Positions 28,476 through 37,900 of a stretch of 64,000 nucleotides of DNA are shown piece after piece. The DNA comes from Streptomyces hygroscopicus subsp. hygroscopicus (GTDB taxonomy: Bacteria; Actinomycetota; Actinomycetes; Streptomycetales; Streptomycetaceae), in NCBI RefSeq assembly GCF_030269125.1, contig NZ_BSSM01000003.1:248001-312000 (forward strand), read 5' to 3'. The first letter of the stretch is position 1. Each line of letters begins with the position of its first letter. The notes under the pieces were generated by a model, which saw only the letters and a program-made list of their open reading frames with translations, ran no database searches and was not told the origin of the DNA. Both the position numbers and the translations under genes were made by a program.

Positions 28476-30128
28476 TCAGTTCCTGCGGCGCCGTGCGGCG
28501 ACGAAAAGGGTGCCGCCCGTGATCAGGGCGACCAGGGCCGCCGCGGCCGCGTACCAGGGCAGCGCGCCGGTGCCCGTGTCGGCCATCGAGCCCTGCCCGG
28601 TGCTGCCCGAAGCCGCGGTGCCGGAGCCGGTCGAGGCGGAGCCGGAGGTGCCGCCGGAGGCCGAGCCGGAGCCGCCACCGGAACCGGAGCCGCCACCGGA
28701 GGAGGAGGACCCGGAGCCGTGGCCCGGGGAGCCGTCGGCGGTCACCGTGATCGCCGCGGTGTTGTCCTTGGGGTTGCTGTCCTGGGTCGACAGCGTCACC
28801 TTGATGGAACCGGGTGCGAGGTCGGCCGGCTTGTCGATGCGGAGGCCGAACACGAACGGCGTGAGCTGTCCGGCGTCGAAGTACGAGTCGTTCTCGTCCT
28901 GGAAGCAGGTGTAATGCCTGGCGCCGGGCTCGCCCTGCCGCCAGTCGTCGTCCGAGCGGCAGAGTCTCGGGACCTTCACCGCCGTCGTGCCGGGCGGGAT
29001 CGTCACGTGGGCCTCGGAGGTCGGGCCGTCGCCGGGGCCCTCGCCGCGGTCGTACTGCTCGATGGAGGCGGGCCCGTTGTTCCGGACGCCCAGCTTCGCC
29101 TCCACCACCTGGCCGGCCGTGCCGTGGACGGTGGCCCCCAGCGCTTCGAGGTCGAACGGGTTGTTCGTGTCGACCCAGCCGGTCCCGTAGTTCCGGTCGA
29201 ACGGCATGGGGCCGCCGGCCCGGGGGGTGACTTTCAACGCCCGCCCGGTGCCGCGGTGGACGTCGGTCAGGTTCAGGTGCTTGTAGTCGTATCCGTCGGT
29301 CGTGCCGGACACGGCCACGGACCACGATTCGCGCCTCGCGGTGCTGCCGACCTTCACCGAGAAGTCGTCGAGGTCGTAGGAGCCGCCCGCTGTGACCGGG
29401 GTCTCGACGTAGCAGCGGGCTCCGAGGCCGGCGTCTCCCACGCGGCCGTACTCGCAGTTGCCGAACTCCTCGCCGAACGAGAGCCCCTGGCTGACGCGCA
29501 GGGCGATGTAGACACCGCTCAGGGGCCGGGCACTGAAGTTCGTGAAGCCGAGTTCGGGACGCACCGTCTCGCCGGTCTTCGACCAGGTGGCGCTGGGGGT
29601 GCTCCGGTCGAGGAGCGGGCCCTTGTCCGGCACCTCCGCCTTGAGCGTCGTCCCGCCGAGCGTTGTGTCACCGGCTTCGGCGGAGATCCGGACGTCGCCC
29701 GTGAAACCGGGTTGCGCGGTCGAGAGGGTCTGGAACCGCAGGGTGAGGCTGTCCAGGACGCCGCCTGGCTGGAGCGGTTTGCCGTAGTTCAGCTTCTCGC
29801 CGTCGCACACGTACAGGAGCTGCTGCTTCTCGACGCAGGCGGCAGGGGGCTTCAGGCTCATCTGGCCTTCGACGGCCGTGGCGTCGACTGTCACCGTGAA
29901 GTCCGTCAGCTGCTGCGACCCGGTGTTGCGCGCGTGCAGGTAGGCGGTGGCGTAGTCGTCCTGGTACGGCTGCACCTGCAGCGGGTCGCCGCCGTCGGAG
30001 ACCGTGAAATCCAGTGTCTGCGCGGCTTCCGCGGCCCGGCCGGGGGAAGGCGCGCCCAGGGTCAGCAGGCCCGCCGCGAAGGCGGCGGCACTGGCCCGGA
30101 GGGCGTTGCGGGGCAGAGGTCTCGGCAC
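28476..30128 (-). CDS. Secreted cell-wall protein with LPXTG-like sorting signal
   Basis: 550 residues from a GTG at 30128, preceded by AAGGAG. The signal peptide (RNALRASAAAFAAGLLTLGA) ends near PGRAAEA. The extracellular part (about residues 35-455) is strand-rich with paired cysteines (PAACVEKQQLLYVCDG; NCEYGRVGDAGLGARC). Then comes a Gly/Ser linker (about 456-514) and a C-terminal sorting signal MADTG, a hydrophobic segment (WYAAAAALVALITGGTLFVA) and the basic tail ARRRRN. A class E-type sortase would be expected to anchor it. Adhesin or structural role is inference. Confidence 0.88.
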   Translation of the reverse strand: MPRPLPRNALRASAAAFAAGLLTLGAPSPGRAAEAAQTLDFTVSDGGDPLQVQPYQDDYATAYLHARNTGSQQLTDFTVTVDATAVEGQMSLKPPAACVEKQQLLYVCDGEKLNYGKPLQPGGVLDSLTLRFQTLSTAQPGFTGDVRISAEAGDTTLGGTTLKAEVPDKGPLLDRSTPSATWSKTGETVRPELGFTNFSARPLSGVYIALRVSQGLSFGEEFGNCEYGRVGDAGLGARCYVETPVTAGGSYDLDDFSVKVGSTARRESWSVAVSGTTDGYDYKHLNLTDVHRGTGRALKVTPRAGGPMPFDRNYGTGWVDTNNPFDLEALGATVHGTAGQVVEAKLGVRNNGPASIEQYDRGEGPGDGPTSEAHVTIPPGTTAVKVPRLCRSDDDWRQGEPGARHYTCFQDENDSYFDAGQLTPFVFGLRIDKPADLAPGSIKVTLSTQDSNPKDNTAAITVTADGSPGHGSGSSSSGGGSGSGGGSGSASGGTSGSASTGSGTAASGSTGQGSMADTGTGALPWYAAAAALVALITGGTLFVAARRRRN

Positions 30129-30506
30129 GGATGCTCCTTCGGCGGCTTTGCGTTGAGGCGGACCGGTGATCCGCCATCGCCCACTCAGATCGCCAACGGC
30201 AGGCAAAGGTTGTAGGAACGCGATGTGTCCCACGGTGTGCGCCCCGCCCTTCCTCCGCACGCGGAAAAGCAGCACCGGTGGCACGGCACGGCCGACGGAA
30301 CTCATGATGAGCCGTCACGAACTGGCCAGAACTGGGCAATGCTCCCCCACCCCAGAACTATTCCGGAGCGCCGCCGCTGCGGTATGCCCCAGGACAGTCG
30401 TAGGCATGAAAATGTCGCATGGCTGAACGCGATGCCGGTTCGGCGCCTGTCGCAGGCCGCCGATAACCCCTCGCCGACGGGGGTGACACTGCGCTACAAC
30501 CGCTTC
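30129..30506. other. Divergent promoter region
   Basis: Lies between the sortase-anchored protein gene and the GNAT gene, transcribed away from each other. The short open frames show no protein-like sequence. Promoters for both genes must lie here, but I cannot place them with confidence. Confidence 0.45.
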
Positions 30507-31244
30507 ATGAGCTTGATCGTCGAACGGGTGGACGCGCGGGACTGGTCTGATGAGCAGATGGAGGAACTGTTCAGCGAAGGTTTCCCCGAGTTCGTCACGG
30601 CCGACCGACTGGTCAAGCGGTACATCGGCAGGATCCGGGAGTGGTTCGCCGATCTGAACGTGATGCTCGTCGATGAACAGGGCACGCCTGTCGCCACGGG
30701 CTGGGGCGTCCCGATCCGGTGGGACGGCAGGGTCGAAACACTGCCATCCGGCTACACCGCGGCCGCCATCCGTGCTGTCGAGAACCACGAGCAGGGCGCC
30801 GAAATCAACACCTTGGTCGTCTGCGGCGCTGTGGTCACACCCTCGCGGAAAGGCCGCGGCCTGGCCGGTGAGACCCTCACCGCGCTCCGCGGCCTCGCCG
30901 TCGACGCCGGGTGGCGGCACGTCATCGCCCCGGTCCGCCCCACCTTGAAGTCGCAGTACCCGTTGGCGTCCATAGAGTCGTTCATGAACTGGACCCGCCC
31001 AGACGGCACCGCGCTCGATCCGTGGATCCGCACCCACCAACGCCTCGGCGCCCGCATCCTCACCGCCGCGCCCGCCTCGCAGACTATGACCGGCACCGTC
31101 TCCGAGTGGGAGCAGTGGACGGGCCTGGCTTTCCCGGAGTCCGGCGACTATGTGATCCCGCAGGGCCTCAGCCTGCTCCGCATCGACAAGGAGACAGACC
31201 AGGGCGTTTACATCGAGCCCAACGTGTGGATGCAACACATGTGA
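30507..31244 (+). CDS. GNAT-like N-acetyltransferase
   Basis: 245 residues from the ATG at 30507 (MSLIVERVDARDWSDEQMEE). The acetyl-CoA-binding segment is VVCGAVVTPSRKGRGLAGET (R/Q-x-x-G-x-G/A pattern), followed by the usual helix LTALRGLAVDAGWRHVIAPV. The chain is longer than a minimal GNAT, with about 70 extra C-terminal residues. Start uncertain: a GTG at 30483 is in frame and there is no strong ribosome binding site. Substrate unknown. Confidence 0.75.
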   Translation: MSLIVERVDARDWSDEQMEELFSEGFPEFVTADRLVKRYIGRIREWFADLNVMLVDEQGTPVATGWGVPIRWDGRVETLPSGYTAAAIRAVENHEQGAEINTLVVCGAVVTPSRKGRGLAGETLTALRGLAVDAGWRHVIAPVRPTLKSQYPLASIESFMNWTRPDGTALDPWIRTHQRLGARILTAAPASQTMTGTVSEWEQWTGLAFPESGDYVIPQGLSLLRIDKETDQGVYIEPNVWMQHM

Positions 31245-31304
31245 TCGTCAGACGTCTGGGCTCTGAGAGCCACGACGGGGGTGACGTGTTCCTCGCCCTC
31301 GTTC

Positions 31305-31555
31305 TCAGGGTGAGTGATCGGACCTGACGGGCATGGCCAGGGTGGTGAGATCGCCGCGGTCGGCGGAGCGGATCGTGACGGGCCGGTCGTGTCCCCGCAG
31401 ATCGAGCATCCCGTCGAGGCCGACGGCCGTGCTCACGGCGGGACAGAGCGTGGTCGTCTCGAACCGGATCTGGAGGTTCCCCGCCCGTCACGGTGGTTGT
31501 GCCGCGCCTCCGAACTGTTGGTGAGGGCGGCAGCGCACCGCGCCCCGCGCCGCTC
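31305..31555 (-). pseudogene. Frameshifted remnant of an unidentified gene
   Basis: Two minus-strand pieces in different frames look strongly coding: AALTNSSEARHNHRDG, then NLQIRFETTTLCPAVSTAVG followed by LDGMLDLRGHDRPVTIRSAD and the stop at 31305. A frameshift near 31490 separates them and no start is found upstream. Family not recognised. The rest of 31245-31868 has no gene. Confidence 0.45.
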
Positions 31556-31868
31556 GCAGAGCCTTCGCGCAGGTCTGGTCGAGCGGTGTCGGTCCGGGGG
31601 TGCGCCGGAGCCGCGCTCCGGGAGGCTCGCCGTTCGCCACGCGTCCAGGCGATCAACGGGTCGGATATCAGCCGCGCATCAGAGGTATGTCAGAGCCGTT
31701 CAGCAGCATGCCCGTGTTGTCCGTGACCCGAGAGCGAGCTCAACTGCCGGTATATCGGCCTCGTCTCGCCCACGGCTTGAACATCTGCTACCCCAGGACG
31801 GGTCGGACCGGTATTCGCATGGTCGCTCCCGCCCCCGCTCCCATCAACCTCCGTGGTTGGAGATCATC

Positions 31869-32873
31869 ATGAAGAACGAGCCCACTGTCTACATCGCGGC
31901 CACAGCTGTGTCCCTGGCCGACACCGTGTCCGTGAGCGAGGCCATCGCCGAGGGCTTCGTGCCGCCCACGCACCAGGAGCTCGGCTTCGAGCGCATCGCG
32001 GTCTCCACCAGTCAGGCCGGCCCGGAAATGGCGGCACAGGCGGCACGATCGGCGATCAAGCAGTCCGAGCTGGACTCCGCCGACATCGGCCTGGTGCTGC
32101 ACGCCAGCCACTGGTTCCAGGGCCTGGACCTGTGGCCGTCGGCGGCCTACGTCGCCAACGAGTCGGTGGGCGCGCATCCTTTCTCCATGGACGTCCAGCA
32201 GCAGTCGCTGGGCGGGCTCGGTGCCATGCGACTCGCCTCCGCCTACCTGCGCGGCGGCCTCGCCCACGCGGCGCTCGTCACCACCGGCGACCGCTACGCC
32301 CCGCCGGGCATCGACCGGTGGAACACCCTGGACAACATCATCTTCGGGGACGCCGGCACGGCTGTGGTCCTGTCGACCGAGGGCGGCTTCGCCCGGATCG
32401 TCTCCTTCGCCGTCGGTGCGGACAACTCGCTGGAGCGGGTCACCCGTGGCACCACGGACTTCGCGCCCGCCCCCGGGATGCGCCAGCCGGTACCGGTGCC
32501 GGAGCGCGTGCAGCAGTTCTTCACCCTTCCCGAGGCACCGGCCGCGTGGGGGCAGTACGAGAAGGGACTGTTCGCCTGCCACGACCGAGCGCTGAGCGAC
32601 GCCGGGGTCGGCCCCAAGGACATCCGCCACGCGGTGGTTCCGTTCCTCCACCGTGGCAACGGGCTCACCGAGAACTTCGAGATCCTGGGCTACACCGAGG
32701 AACAGTCACTCTGGAGCTACGGGCGTACCGTCGGCCACCTGGGTGCGGGTGATCAGGCGGCGGGGCTGGCCTACCTGCGGGAGAACGGGAAGCTGGCCTC
32801 CGGGGACCTGGTGATGCTGGTGGGTGCGGGGATCGGGTTCAACTTCGCGGCGACGGTGCTGGAAATCATCTGA
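31869..32873 (+). CDS. KAS III-like acyltransferase/condensing enzyme with Ser in place of the active-site Cys
   Basis: 334 residues from the ATG at 31869, with GGAGA upstream. The thiolase fold of ketoacyl-ACP synthase III is clear (ADIGLVLHASHWFQGLDLWP; GLAHAALVTTGDRYAPPG; GDLVMLVGAGIGFNFAATVL). At the nucleophile position (DVxxxC in KAS III) the sequence is MDVQQQSLGGLGA, with Ser113. The His motif is VVPFLHRGNG (His261), and the usual Asn position carries Asp295 (GHLGAGDQ), as in CerJ-like acyltransferases. DpsC of daunorubicin biosynthesis also uses Ser. No ACP or other biosynthetic gene is adjacent, so its role is open: starter-unit selection or ester/amide formation is inferred. Confidence 0.85.
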   Translation: MKNEPTVYIAATAVSLADTVSVSEAIAEGFVPPTHQELGFERIAVSTSQAGPEMAAQAARSAIKQSELDSADIGLVLHASHWFQGLDLWPSAAYVANESVGAHPFSMDVQQQSLGGLGAMRLASAYLRGGLAHAALVTTGDRYAPPGIDRWNTLDNIIFGDAGTAVVLSTEGGFARIVSFAVGADNSLERVTRGTTDFAPAPGMRQPVPVPERVQQFFTLPEAPAAWGQYEKGLFACHDRALSDAGVGPKDIRHAVVPFLHRGNGLTENFEILGYTEEQSLWSYGRTVGHLGAGDQAAGLAYLRENGKLASGDLVMLVGAGIGFNFAATVLEII

Positions 32874-33728
32874 GTCCCGTACCGGAACACAGCCCTCCAC
32901 CCGCTCCGTGGCGCCCGGACACGTCCGTCCCGGTCGGATCGAGCGCAGGCCGGCCGAACAGGCGGTGATGGCCGCCGCGGCCGTCGGCGCCGGCCTCACC
33001 ACCAGGAGGTTCCGTCGCGGAGCATCGCGAACAGGACGTCGGCCCGGCGGCGGGCGGAGCAGGGCAGGGCCCGGGTGCGGTGCTTTCCCTGAGCGGGGCC
33101 ACGTCCCCGGCACGAAAGGGACACGGAACCCGACGCGAGACGCCGTCGGCCCCGTGGCCTGTCGGGTGCGCGGACCGCGCACGAGGAAGCACACCGCCGG
33201 CATCCGGTCATGCCGCCACCCGCGCAGCCCCGACGCCATGCCCCTGGCCGCGCGCCTGATCCCCCGGCCCCGGCCCGGTCCCCCGCACGACGCTGACGTG
33301 CGCCGGCACGACCGAGGCCTGCTCCGGGCCGCCGCAGCGCTGCCCGAGGCCGAGCGCCCGCCGAGACGGAACGGACGCGCCGGGCGCTGGTCGACGCCGG
33401 CGACGTGGATCTCGCCCAGACGATGGCGGCGGGCTGACCGGCCGGGCCCGGCCTCCGCCGGGTCGCCGGGTCGGGGGTGATCGGCGGGGGATGGCCCCCC
33501 GCCGGCGCGGAGTCGCCGTTCATCACCCAGCCGCAGTGCGACGAGGTCGTCAGCGGCTTCCTCGGTGCCGATGACGGCTTGGCGGGGACAGCCCGTCACC
33601 AGCCGCGGACGAGCGGTCGGGGCGCAGCCGCCAGCGCCTCGTCGCGGTCCACCAGTGTTGTGTACAAAGGGAGTTGGGAAGAATACCCGCGTCGACGCGG
33701 CTGACGACGAAGGGGACGGGGCCCGCGG
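32874..33728. other. Long stretch without an intact gene
   Basis: 855 bp between the KAS III-like gene and the M48-associated gene. Only a decayed coding remnant at 33238-33437 is visible. Other frames are Arg-rich and uninformative. Confidence 0.5.
33238..33437 (+). pseudogene. Coding remnant, frameshifted
   Basis: Reads MPLAARLIPRPRPGPP and RGLLRAAAALPEAER, then after a one-base shift ETERTRRALVDAGDVDLAQT and MAAG with a TGA at 33435. Strong third-position bias on both sides of the shift marks it as former coding sequence. Family unknown. Confidence 0.35.
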
Positions 33729-34343
33729 ATGAGTGCGTTGCAGGGCGACGAGAGGGAGCGGACTCGGGGGCTGGCCCGCGAGGCCGTGCGGCGGCTGGCT
33801 CCGCAGGAACTGGTGCTCTTCGAGGAGACGGCTGACGCCTACTTCGAGGATCCGGTGCGAGCGTCCTGGAAGGCACGTGCCGAGCCGCTGGGCATTGGTA
33901 TCGACGCTCTCGCCGTCGGCTCGTGGACGCTGTTCGCGTTGCCGGTCGCGTCGTCGGTCGTCGGGAACATCGTCACCGACCGCGTGCGTGAGGTGCGGAG
34001 GGGCGGTTGGTGGCGAAGGCGCCGGGCGCGGGCGCGGGCGGACGACGGCCTGGGCGGTGTTCCGGCCGATGACGCGGTTGGTGGTCCGAGGGGGGTCACG
34101 GACAACCCGTACGCCGCACCGAACGCCGCGCGGTCCGCTGTGCGGGAGGGGCGGGGGCCCGTGGACCTGGAACTGCTGCGACGCCTCGCATACGACCACG
34201 CGGTCGCGCTGGGCCTGCCGCCGGATCAGGCACGGCTCCTCGCCGACGCCGTCCTGGGCGGGGTCGTCGCCGGGTGGGACGCAGGTGCCGCGGGGGACGG
34301 TGATCAGTCCGGAAGCGGCGGCGGGGAGGACGACCCTTCGTGA
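33729..34343 (+). CDS. Hypothetical protein coupled to an M48 protease gene
   Basis: 204 residues from the ATG at 33729 (MSALQGDERERTRGLAREAV). It has a helical N-terminus, one short hydrophobic segment (SWTLFALPVASSVVGNIVTD), a basic patch (GGWWRRRRARARAD) and a C-terminal helix ending in a Gly/Asp-rich tail. The TGA overlaps the GTG of the M48 protease gene (GTGA), so the two are coupled and probably act together at the membrane. No family recognised. Confidence 0.75.
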   Translation: MSALQGDERERTRGLAREAVRRLAPQELVLFEETADAYFEDPVRASWKARAEPLGIGIDALAVGSWTLFALPVASSVVGNIVTDRVREVRRGGWWRRRRARARADDGLGGVPADDAVGGPRGVTDNPYAAPNAARSAVREGRGPVDLELLRRLAYDHAVALGLPPDQARLLADAVLGGVVAGWDAGAAGDGDQSGSGGGEDDPS

Positions 34344-36655
34344 CGGGGCTCTGGAGCGGGATGGCGGCCGGCGGCCCGAGGGGGGTGCAGCACCCGTTCC
34401 GCCTGCCGTCCGGTACTTCCCTGCGGTTCGCGTTGCTGATCACGAGTACGTCGGTGGCGATGGCGACGGAACTCGGCGCGATGGCCGGTACGGCGGCGTA
34501 CTTCACGCTCGGCGGCGGCAGCGTGGGCTCACTCACCAGAGCTCTCGACTGCGGGCGGAGGAACTTCGCCGTGGCCGCGTCCGATCCCGCGGCGCTCGCC
34601 CGCATGTGCGAGTTTCCGGACGACGCCGGCGGCGGGAGCACCGTCGGGCTGGCGGCCTTCGCCACGCTGTGGCTGACCGTCGGCATCACCTACTGGTTGC
34701 TACCGGTCTACCGGCTGCGTCGCCGCCGGCTGCGGCCCTTCCGGCCTGACCTGTACCCCGACATCCAGCACACGCTCACCGGACTGATGGCACTGGCCGA
34801 GCTGCGGTGCCCGGTGCGCTTCGTCGTCGACCTGCGTGACCAGCGCCCCACCGGACTCGCCTTCGGGAGGATCGGCCGGCGCCATGTGATGCTCAGTGGC
34901 GGCCTGTTGCGTCTGCACGGCATCGACCCCGAGGCGTTTCGCGCGATCGTCCTGCACGAACTGGCGCACCTGCGCAACCGCGATGTGGACATCGCCTTCC
35001 TCACCCTCATCTGCCACCGGCTGTTCGTCTTCGCGGTGGCACTCCCGATGGCGGTCACCGCGCCCTTCGCCCTGCTGGTCGGCTGGCTGGTGCTGCCGGG
35101 CGTCGCGATCTTCCAGACGCTGCTCGTCGCCGCCCAGTGCGCTCTCGCGGTCACGGTCGCGCATGCCGTCGGCGCGGTGCTGCGCAGCCGCGAGCTGTAC
35201 GCGGACGCCCGGGTCGCCATGTGGACGCACGGCGCCTACTCGCTACGGCGCCTGCTCGCCGCGCAGCACGGCATCGAGCGGGCCGCGCCCCGTCGGCCGT
35301 TGCTGCGCCGCACGCACCCCTCCGCCGCGAAACGGCTGGCCGCGCTGAGCGACACCAGCCTGCTGTTCCCCTTCTCCTCCTGGGACGCGTTCGGACTGGC
35401 ACTGTCCTGCTCGCTCGTCTACTTGCAGGTGGCGCAGTGGACCGGGGCCGCGGTCGGCCTGACCGACCGCGGCAGCGTGCTCAGCGCCCTCGTCCCCGCC
35501 GTGCTGCTGGGCGGCAGCGTGGCGGCGGGCATCTGGCGCGCGACGCTGGCCGCGCACCTGGATCACACCAGGTGGGCGGGAGCCCACCGCACGGGGTTGG
35601 CCGTGGGCTGTGGCCTCGCCCTGGGCACGTTCGGGGACGATCAGCACCGCACGGCCTTCGCCCTCGGCATCGCCGACCCCCTCGCGGTGCAGATGTCGTG
35701 GTGGCTGCTCCTCGCAGCCGTCGGTTACGGATTCGTACGGTGGAACGCGGTGACCGCCCGCGCGTGGGCACCCGTCGTGCTGGCCGCCCGCCGCCCGTTC
35801 GCGCCGATCGCCGGCTGCTGCGCGGCCGGTGTGGCGCTGCTGGCTGTCTGGCTCGGACACGTCTATCCCGCCGGAGGGCCCGGGTTCGGGCTGCTGACCC
35901 TGCCGAGGCCCCTGAACCTGCTGCCGACGCCGCTGGACTACTACGGCTATGTGTTCTCCGTGGCCGCCGTCCTGCCACCCCCGCCGGCGGTCATCACAGT
36001 GGTCGCGGCAACCGCCGCGATGCCGCTCGCCGCGCCTTTCGCGGCACGGCTCCTCCACCGTGTCAGGGACGGCGCCCCCGCCGCGGGACCCGGACGTTTC
36101 CTGCTGTGGCCGTCGCCCACGCAGGCGTCTGCGGCGCTCCTCGCCCCCCAACGCCTCCGCCCCCTGCGGGCGTTGGCGGGTGGAGTCGCGTTCGGCGCGG
36201 CCGCGGGGTTCGCGCTCTGGGCGGTGCACGTCGTCAGTGCCCTGGTCTTCCCGTGGCCGATCCAGTGGCTCGGTTCGGTCTTCACCTTTTACCACGTGGC
36301 CGTCGCGATGCTGCTGCAACTGGCCGCGGGATTCTTCGTGGCACGGCGCAACGCGCACCATGACCTGCGCGCCCTCCACGGAGTGCTCGCCGTCCTCGGC
36401 TCGGGGATGCTGCTCCCCTTGGCCGCGTTCGCCTCACACGACCACTTCGCCTGCGTGCGCTGGGGCACCAGCCACCCGGCATGCCAGGAGAATCCGCTGG
36501 TGGGGATGGGAACCATCCCCGCGACGATCACGGCCTGGACCGCCGCCCTCGCGCTCCTCCTGCTGCCCGCCTGGGCAGCGCTGCGCGACAGCATCCGACA
36601 GCAAGGCCCACTCCGTCCCCCCGGCAGTCTGCCGAGCCTGCCCCGGACGCGGTGA
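34340..36655 (+). CDS. Multi-pass M48-type zinc metalloprotease
   Basis: 771 residues from a GTG at 34340. After two N-terminal membrane segments come a cytosolic-type domain (PDIQHTLTGLMALAELRCPV) and the zinc motif HELAHLRNRDVD (HExxH near residue 206), with the third ligand in SRELYADARV, as in HtpX/Ste24-like M48 peptidases. About ten further hydrophobic segments follow, so the chain is much longer than HtpX (about 290). An M48-like domain embedded in a large polytopic protein is seen in several actinomycete proteins. Substrate unknown; membrane quality control or processing is inferred. Confidence 0.85.
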   Translation: MTGLWSGMAAGGPRGVQHPFRLPSGTSLRFALLITSTSVAMATELGAMAGTAAYFTLGGGSVGSLTRALDCGRRNFAVAASDPAALARMCEFPDDAGGGSTVGLAAFATLWLTVGITYWLLPVYRLRRRRLRPFRPDLYPDIQHTLTGLMALAELRCPVRFVVDLRDQRPTGLAFGRIGRRHVMLSGGLLRLHGIDPEAFRAIVLHELAHLRNRDVDIAFLTLICHRLFVFAVALPMAVTAPFALLVGWLVLPGVAIFQTLLVAAQCALAVTVAHAVGAVLRSRELYADARVAMWTHGAYSLRRLLAAQHGIERAAPRRPLLRRTHPSAAKRLAALSDTSLLFPFSSWDAFGLALSCSLVYLQVAQWTGAAVGLTDRGSVLSALVPAVLLGGSVAAGIWRATLAAHLDHTRWAGAHRTGLAVGCGLALGTFGDDQHRTAFALGIADPLAVQMSWWLLLAAVGYGFVRWNAVTARAWAPVVLAARRPFAPIAGCCAAGVALLAVWLGHVYPAGGPGFGLLTLPRPLNLLPTPLDYYGYVFSVAAVLPPPPAVITVVAATAAMPLAAPFAARLLHRVRDGAPAAGPGRFLLWPSPTQASAALLAPQRLRPLRALAGGVAFGAAAGFALWAVHVVSALVFPWPIQWLGSVFTFYHVAVAMLLQLAAGFFVARRNAHHDLRALHGVLAVLGSGMLLPLAAFASHDHFACVRWGTSHPACQENPLVGMGTIPATITAWTAALALLLLPAWAALRDSIRQQGPLRPPGSLPSLPRTR

Positions 36656-36841
36656 CCCGCCTGAGCACCGGGGCGGCCACCTGGCCACTCGGAGCGTCCC
36701 AGCCGGCCGGAGGACAGCGATCGATTCGGGCGTCTGATGCCGGCTCCGGTCGAGTCGACCGCGATGCCGGGTTCAGCGGCTGTGCCGGCCTGGTGGGGGG
36801 CTCGTCGCCGCCCGCACCGCCGGCTCGGCCGACGTCCCATG

Positions 36842-37402
36842 TCAGGACTCCACCGGGAAGTCGTCAAGCGCCGCGTTCACGAGCGCGACGAAGTCGGCGC
36901 TGTTACCGAACTCGTGGTGGATCGGCCATGCCGTCCCGTCCTGGCCGTGCAGGATGTACGCGCGGCGGACGACCCTGGTGCCTCGGACGTAGTCGGGGGC
37001 CCGCTGCTCCACCACCTCGATGCGCGACAGCGCGTCCCAGCGTGCGCTCAGCGCCTGCCCGTCGGCACCGCTGACGACGAGCCCGTCGACGAAGACGTAC
37101 GCGGACGGGGCGGCCCGACGCTCCCGCACGGCCGAAGCCAACAGGTAGCTCACGGCGACGGCGATCAGCAGCATGAGGACGAGGACGAACGCCGGGGACA
37201 CCTGCCCGCCGTTCCACAGGAAGACGTCGCCGTTCGCCCACGAGGAGATCACCGCGCCCACGGCCGCCCAGGAGACCACGCACCCGACGGCGTACCTGCC
37301 GACGTTCCGTACGGCCGGGCGGTGTATCGCGAGGAGGCCGCCGAGGTTCCCGCGGTCGGCCGTCCTGCGGACGGCCGACGGTACTTTTCGTTCCATGGGC
37401 AT
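36842..37402 (-). CDS. Membrane protein with PH-like C-terminal domain
   Basis: 186 residues from the ATG at 37402 (MPMERKVPSAVRRTADRGNL); a second ATG at 37396 is also possible. Two hydrophobic segments (VGCVVSWAAVGAVISSWANG; PAFVLVLMLLIAVAVSYLLA) precede a C-terminal strand-rich part (YVFVDGLVVSGADGQALSAR; RAYILHGQDGTAWPIHHEFG) resembling bacterial PH-like domains. The motif GGGGGAAATACTC upstream is shared with the larger membrane protein gene at 37901-38764. Function unknown. Confidence 0.75.
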   Translation of the reverse strand: MPMERKVPSAVRRTADRGNLGGLLAIHRPAVRNVGRYAVGCVVSWAAVGAVISSWANGDVFLWNGGQVSPAFVLVLMLLIAVAVSYLLASAVRERRAAPSAYVFVDGLVVSGADGQALSARWDALSRIEVVEQRAPDYVRGTRVVRRAYILHGQDGTAWPIHHEFGNSADFVALVNAALDDFPVES

Positions 37403-37433
37403 GAGTCTCGGCGTGTCCGCGGCGCACGGGTAC

Positions 37434-37446
37434 GGGGGAAATACTC
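37434..37446. promoter_or_regulatory. Conserved upstream motif GGGGGAAATACTC (copy 1)
   Basis: Identical 13-bp sequence to 38826-38838, lying 32-44 bp before the start of a leftward membrane-protein gene, in the same orientation relative to that gene as copy 2. A promoter element or regulator site is inferred. Confidence 0.45.
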
Positions 37447-37557
37447 GAATCCGTCGCTGTCGACGAGGCTTGCCGAGGCGGCTCACCCGCAGGTGCACAC
37501 CGTCCGGCGTCCGGCCGCGGGGCTTCAACGGGCCGGGCCGGCGAGGACCGGCTTGAG

Positions 37558-37800
37558 TCATGAGGGAGTGGGGGTGGCGAGATCGCCGCTGGGGTCGTCC
37601 AGCTGGATCAGGACCGCCGGGTGCGGGCCCTGGCCGGCGTAGTGTGCCCCGGGGTCGTACGGGACCTTTCCCTCGCACCGGTTCCCGCTCGTGCCGCCCA
37701 AGGTGGGCGCCGTGGGGCTGGGGGTGTCCGGGACCGGTGACGGCGATGCCGGGTGACCGCCCGCTCTGCCGCAGCCGACGAGCCCGACGGCCAGGGCCAC
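37558..37800 (-). CDS. Small putative lipoprotein
   Basis: 80 residues from the GTG at 37800, with lipobox LVGC early in the sequence (MALAVGLVGCGRAGGHPASP) followed by Pro/Ser/Thr-rich sequence and DPGAHYAGQGPHPAVLIQLD. The signal peptide is very short from this start. A CTG codon at 37881 in the same frame, with AGGAG nine bases upstream, would give a proper basic n-region (KRGDRHSTGPRRSRG) and a 107-residue precursor, and may be the real start. Lies directly downstream of the 287-residue membrane protein gene. Confidence 0.6.
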   Translation of the reverse strand: MALAVGLVGCGRAGGHPASPSPVPDTPSPTAPTLGGTSGNRCEGKVPYDPGAHYAGQGPHPAVLIQLDDPSGDLATPTPS

Positions 37801-37900
37801 GACGACCGGCGGGGCGGCCGCCCGCGGGCGGGCGCCGCGGCTGCGGCGAGGTCCGGTGCTGTGCCGGTCTCCGCGTTTCAGGACGAGAACTCCTGTCGGC

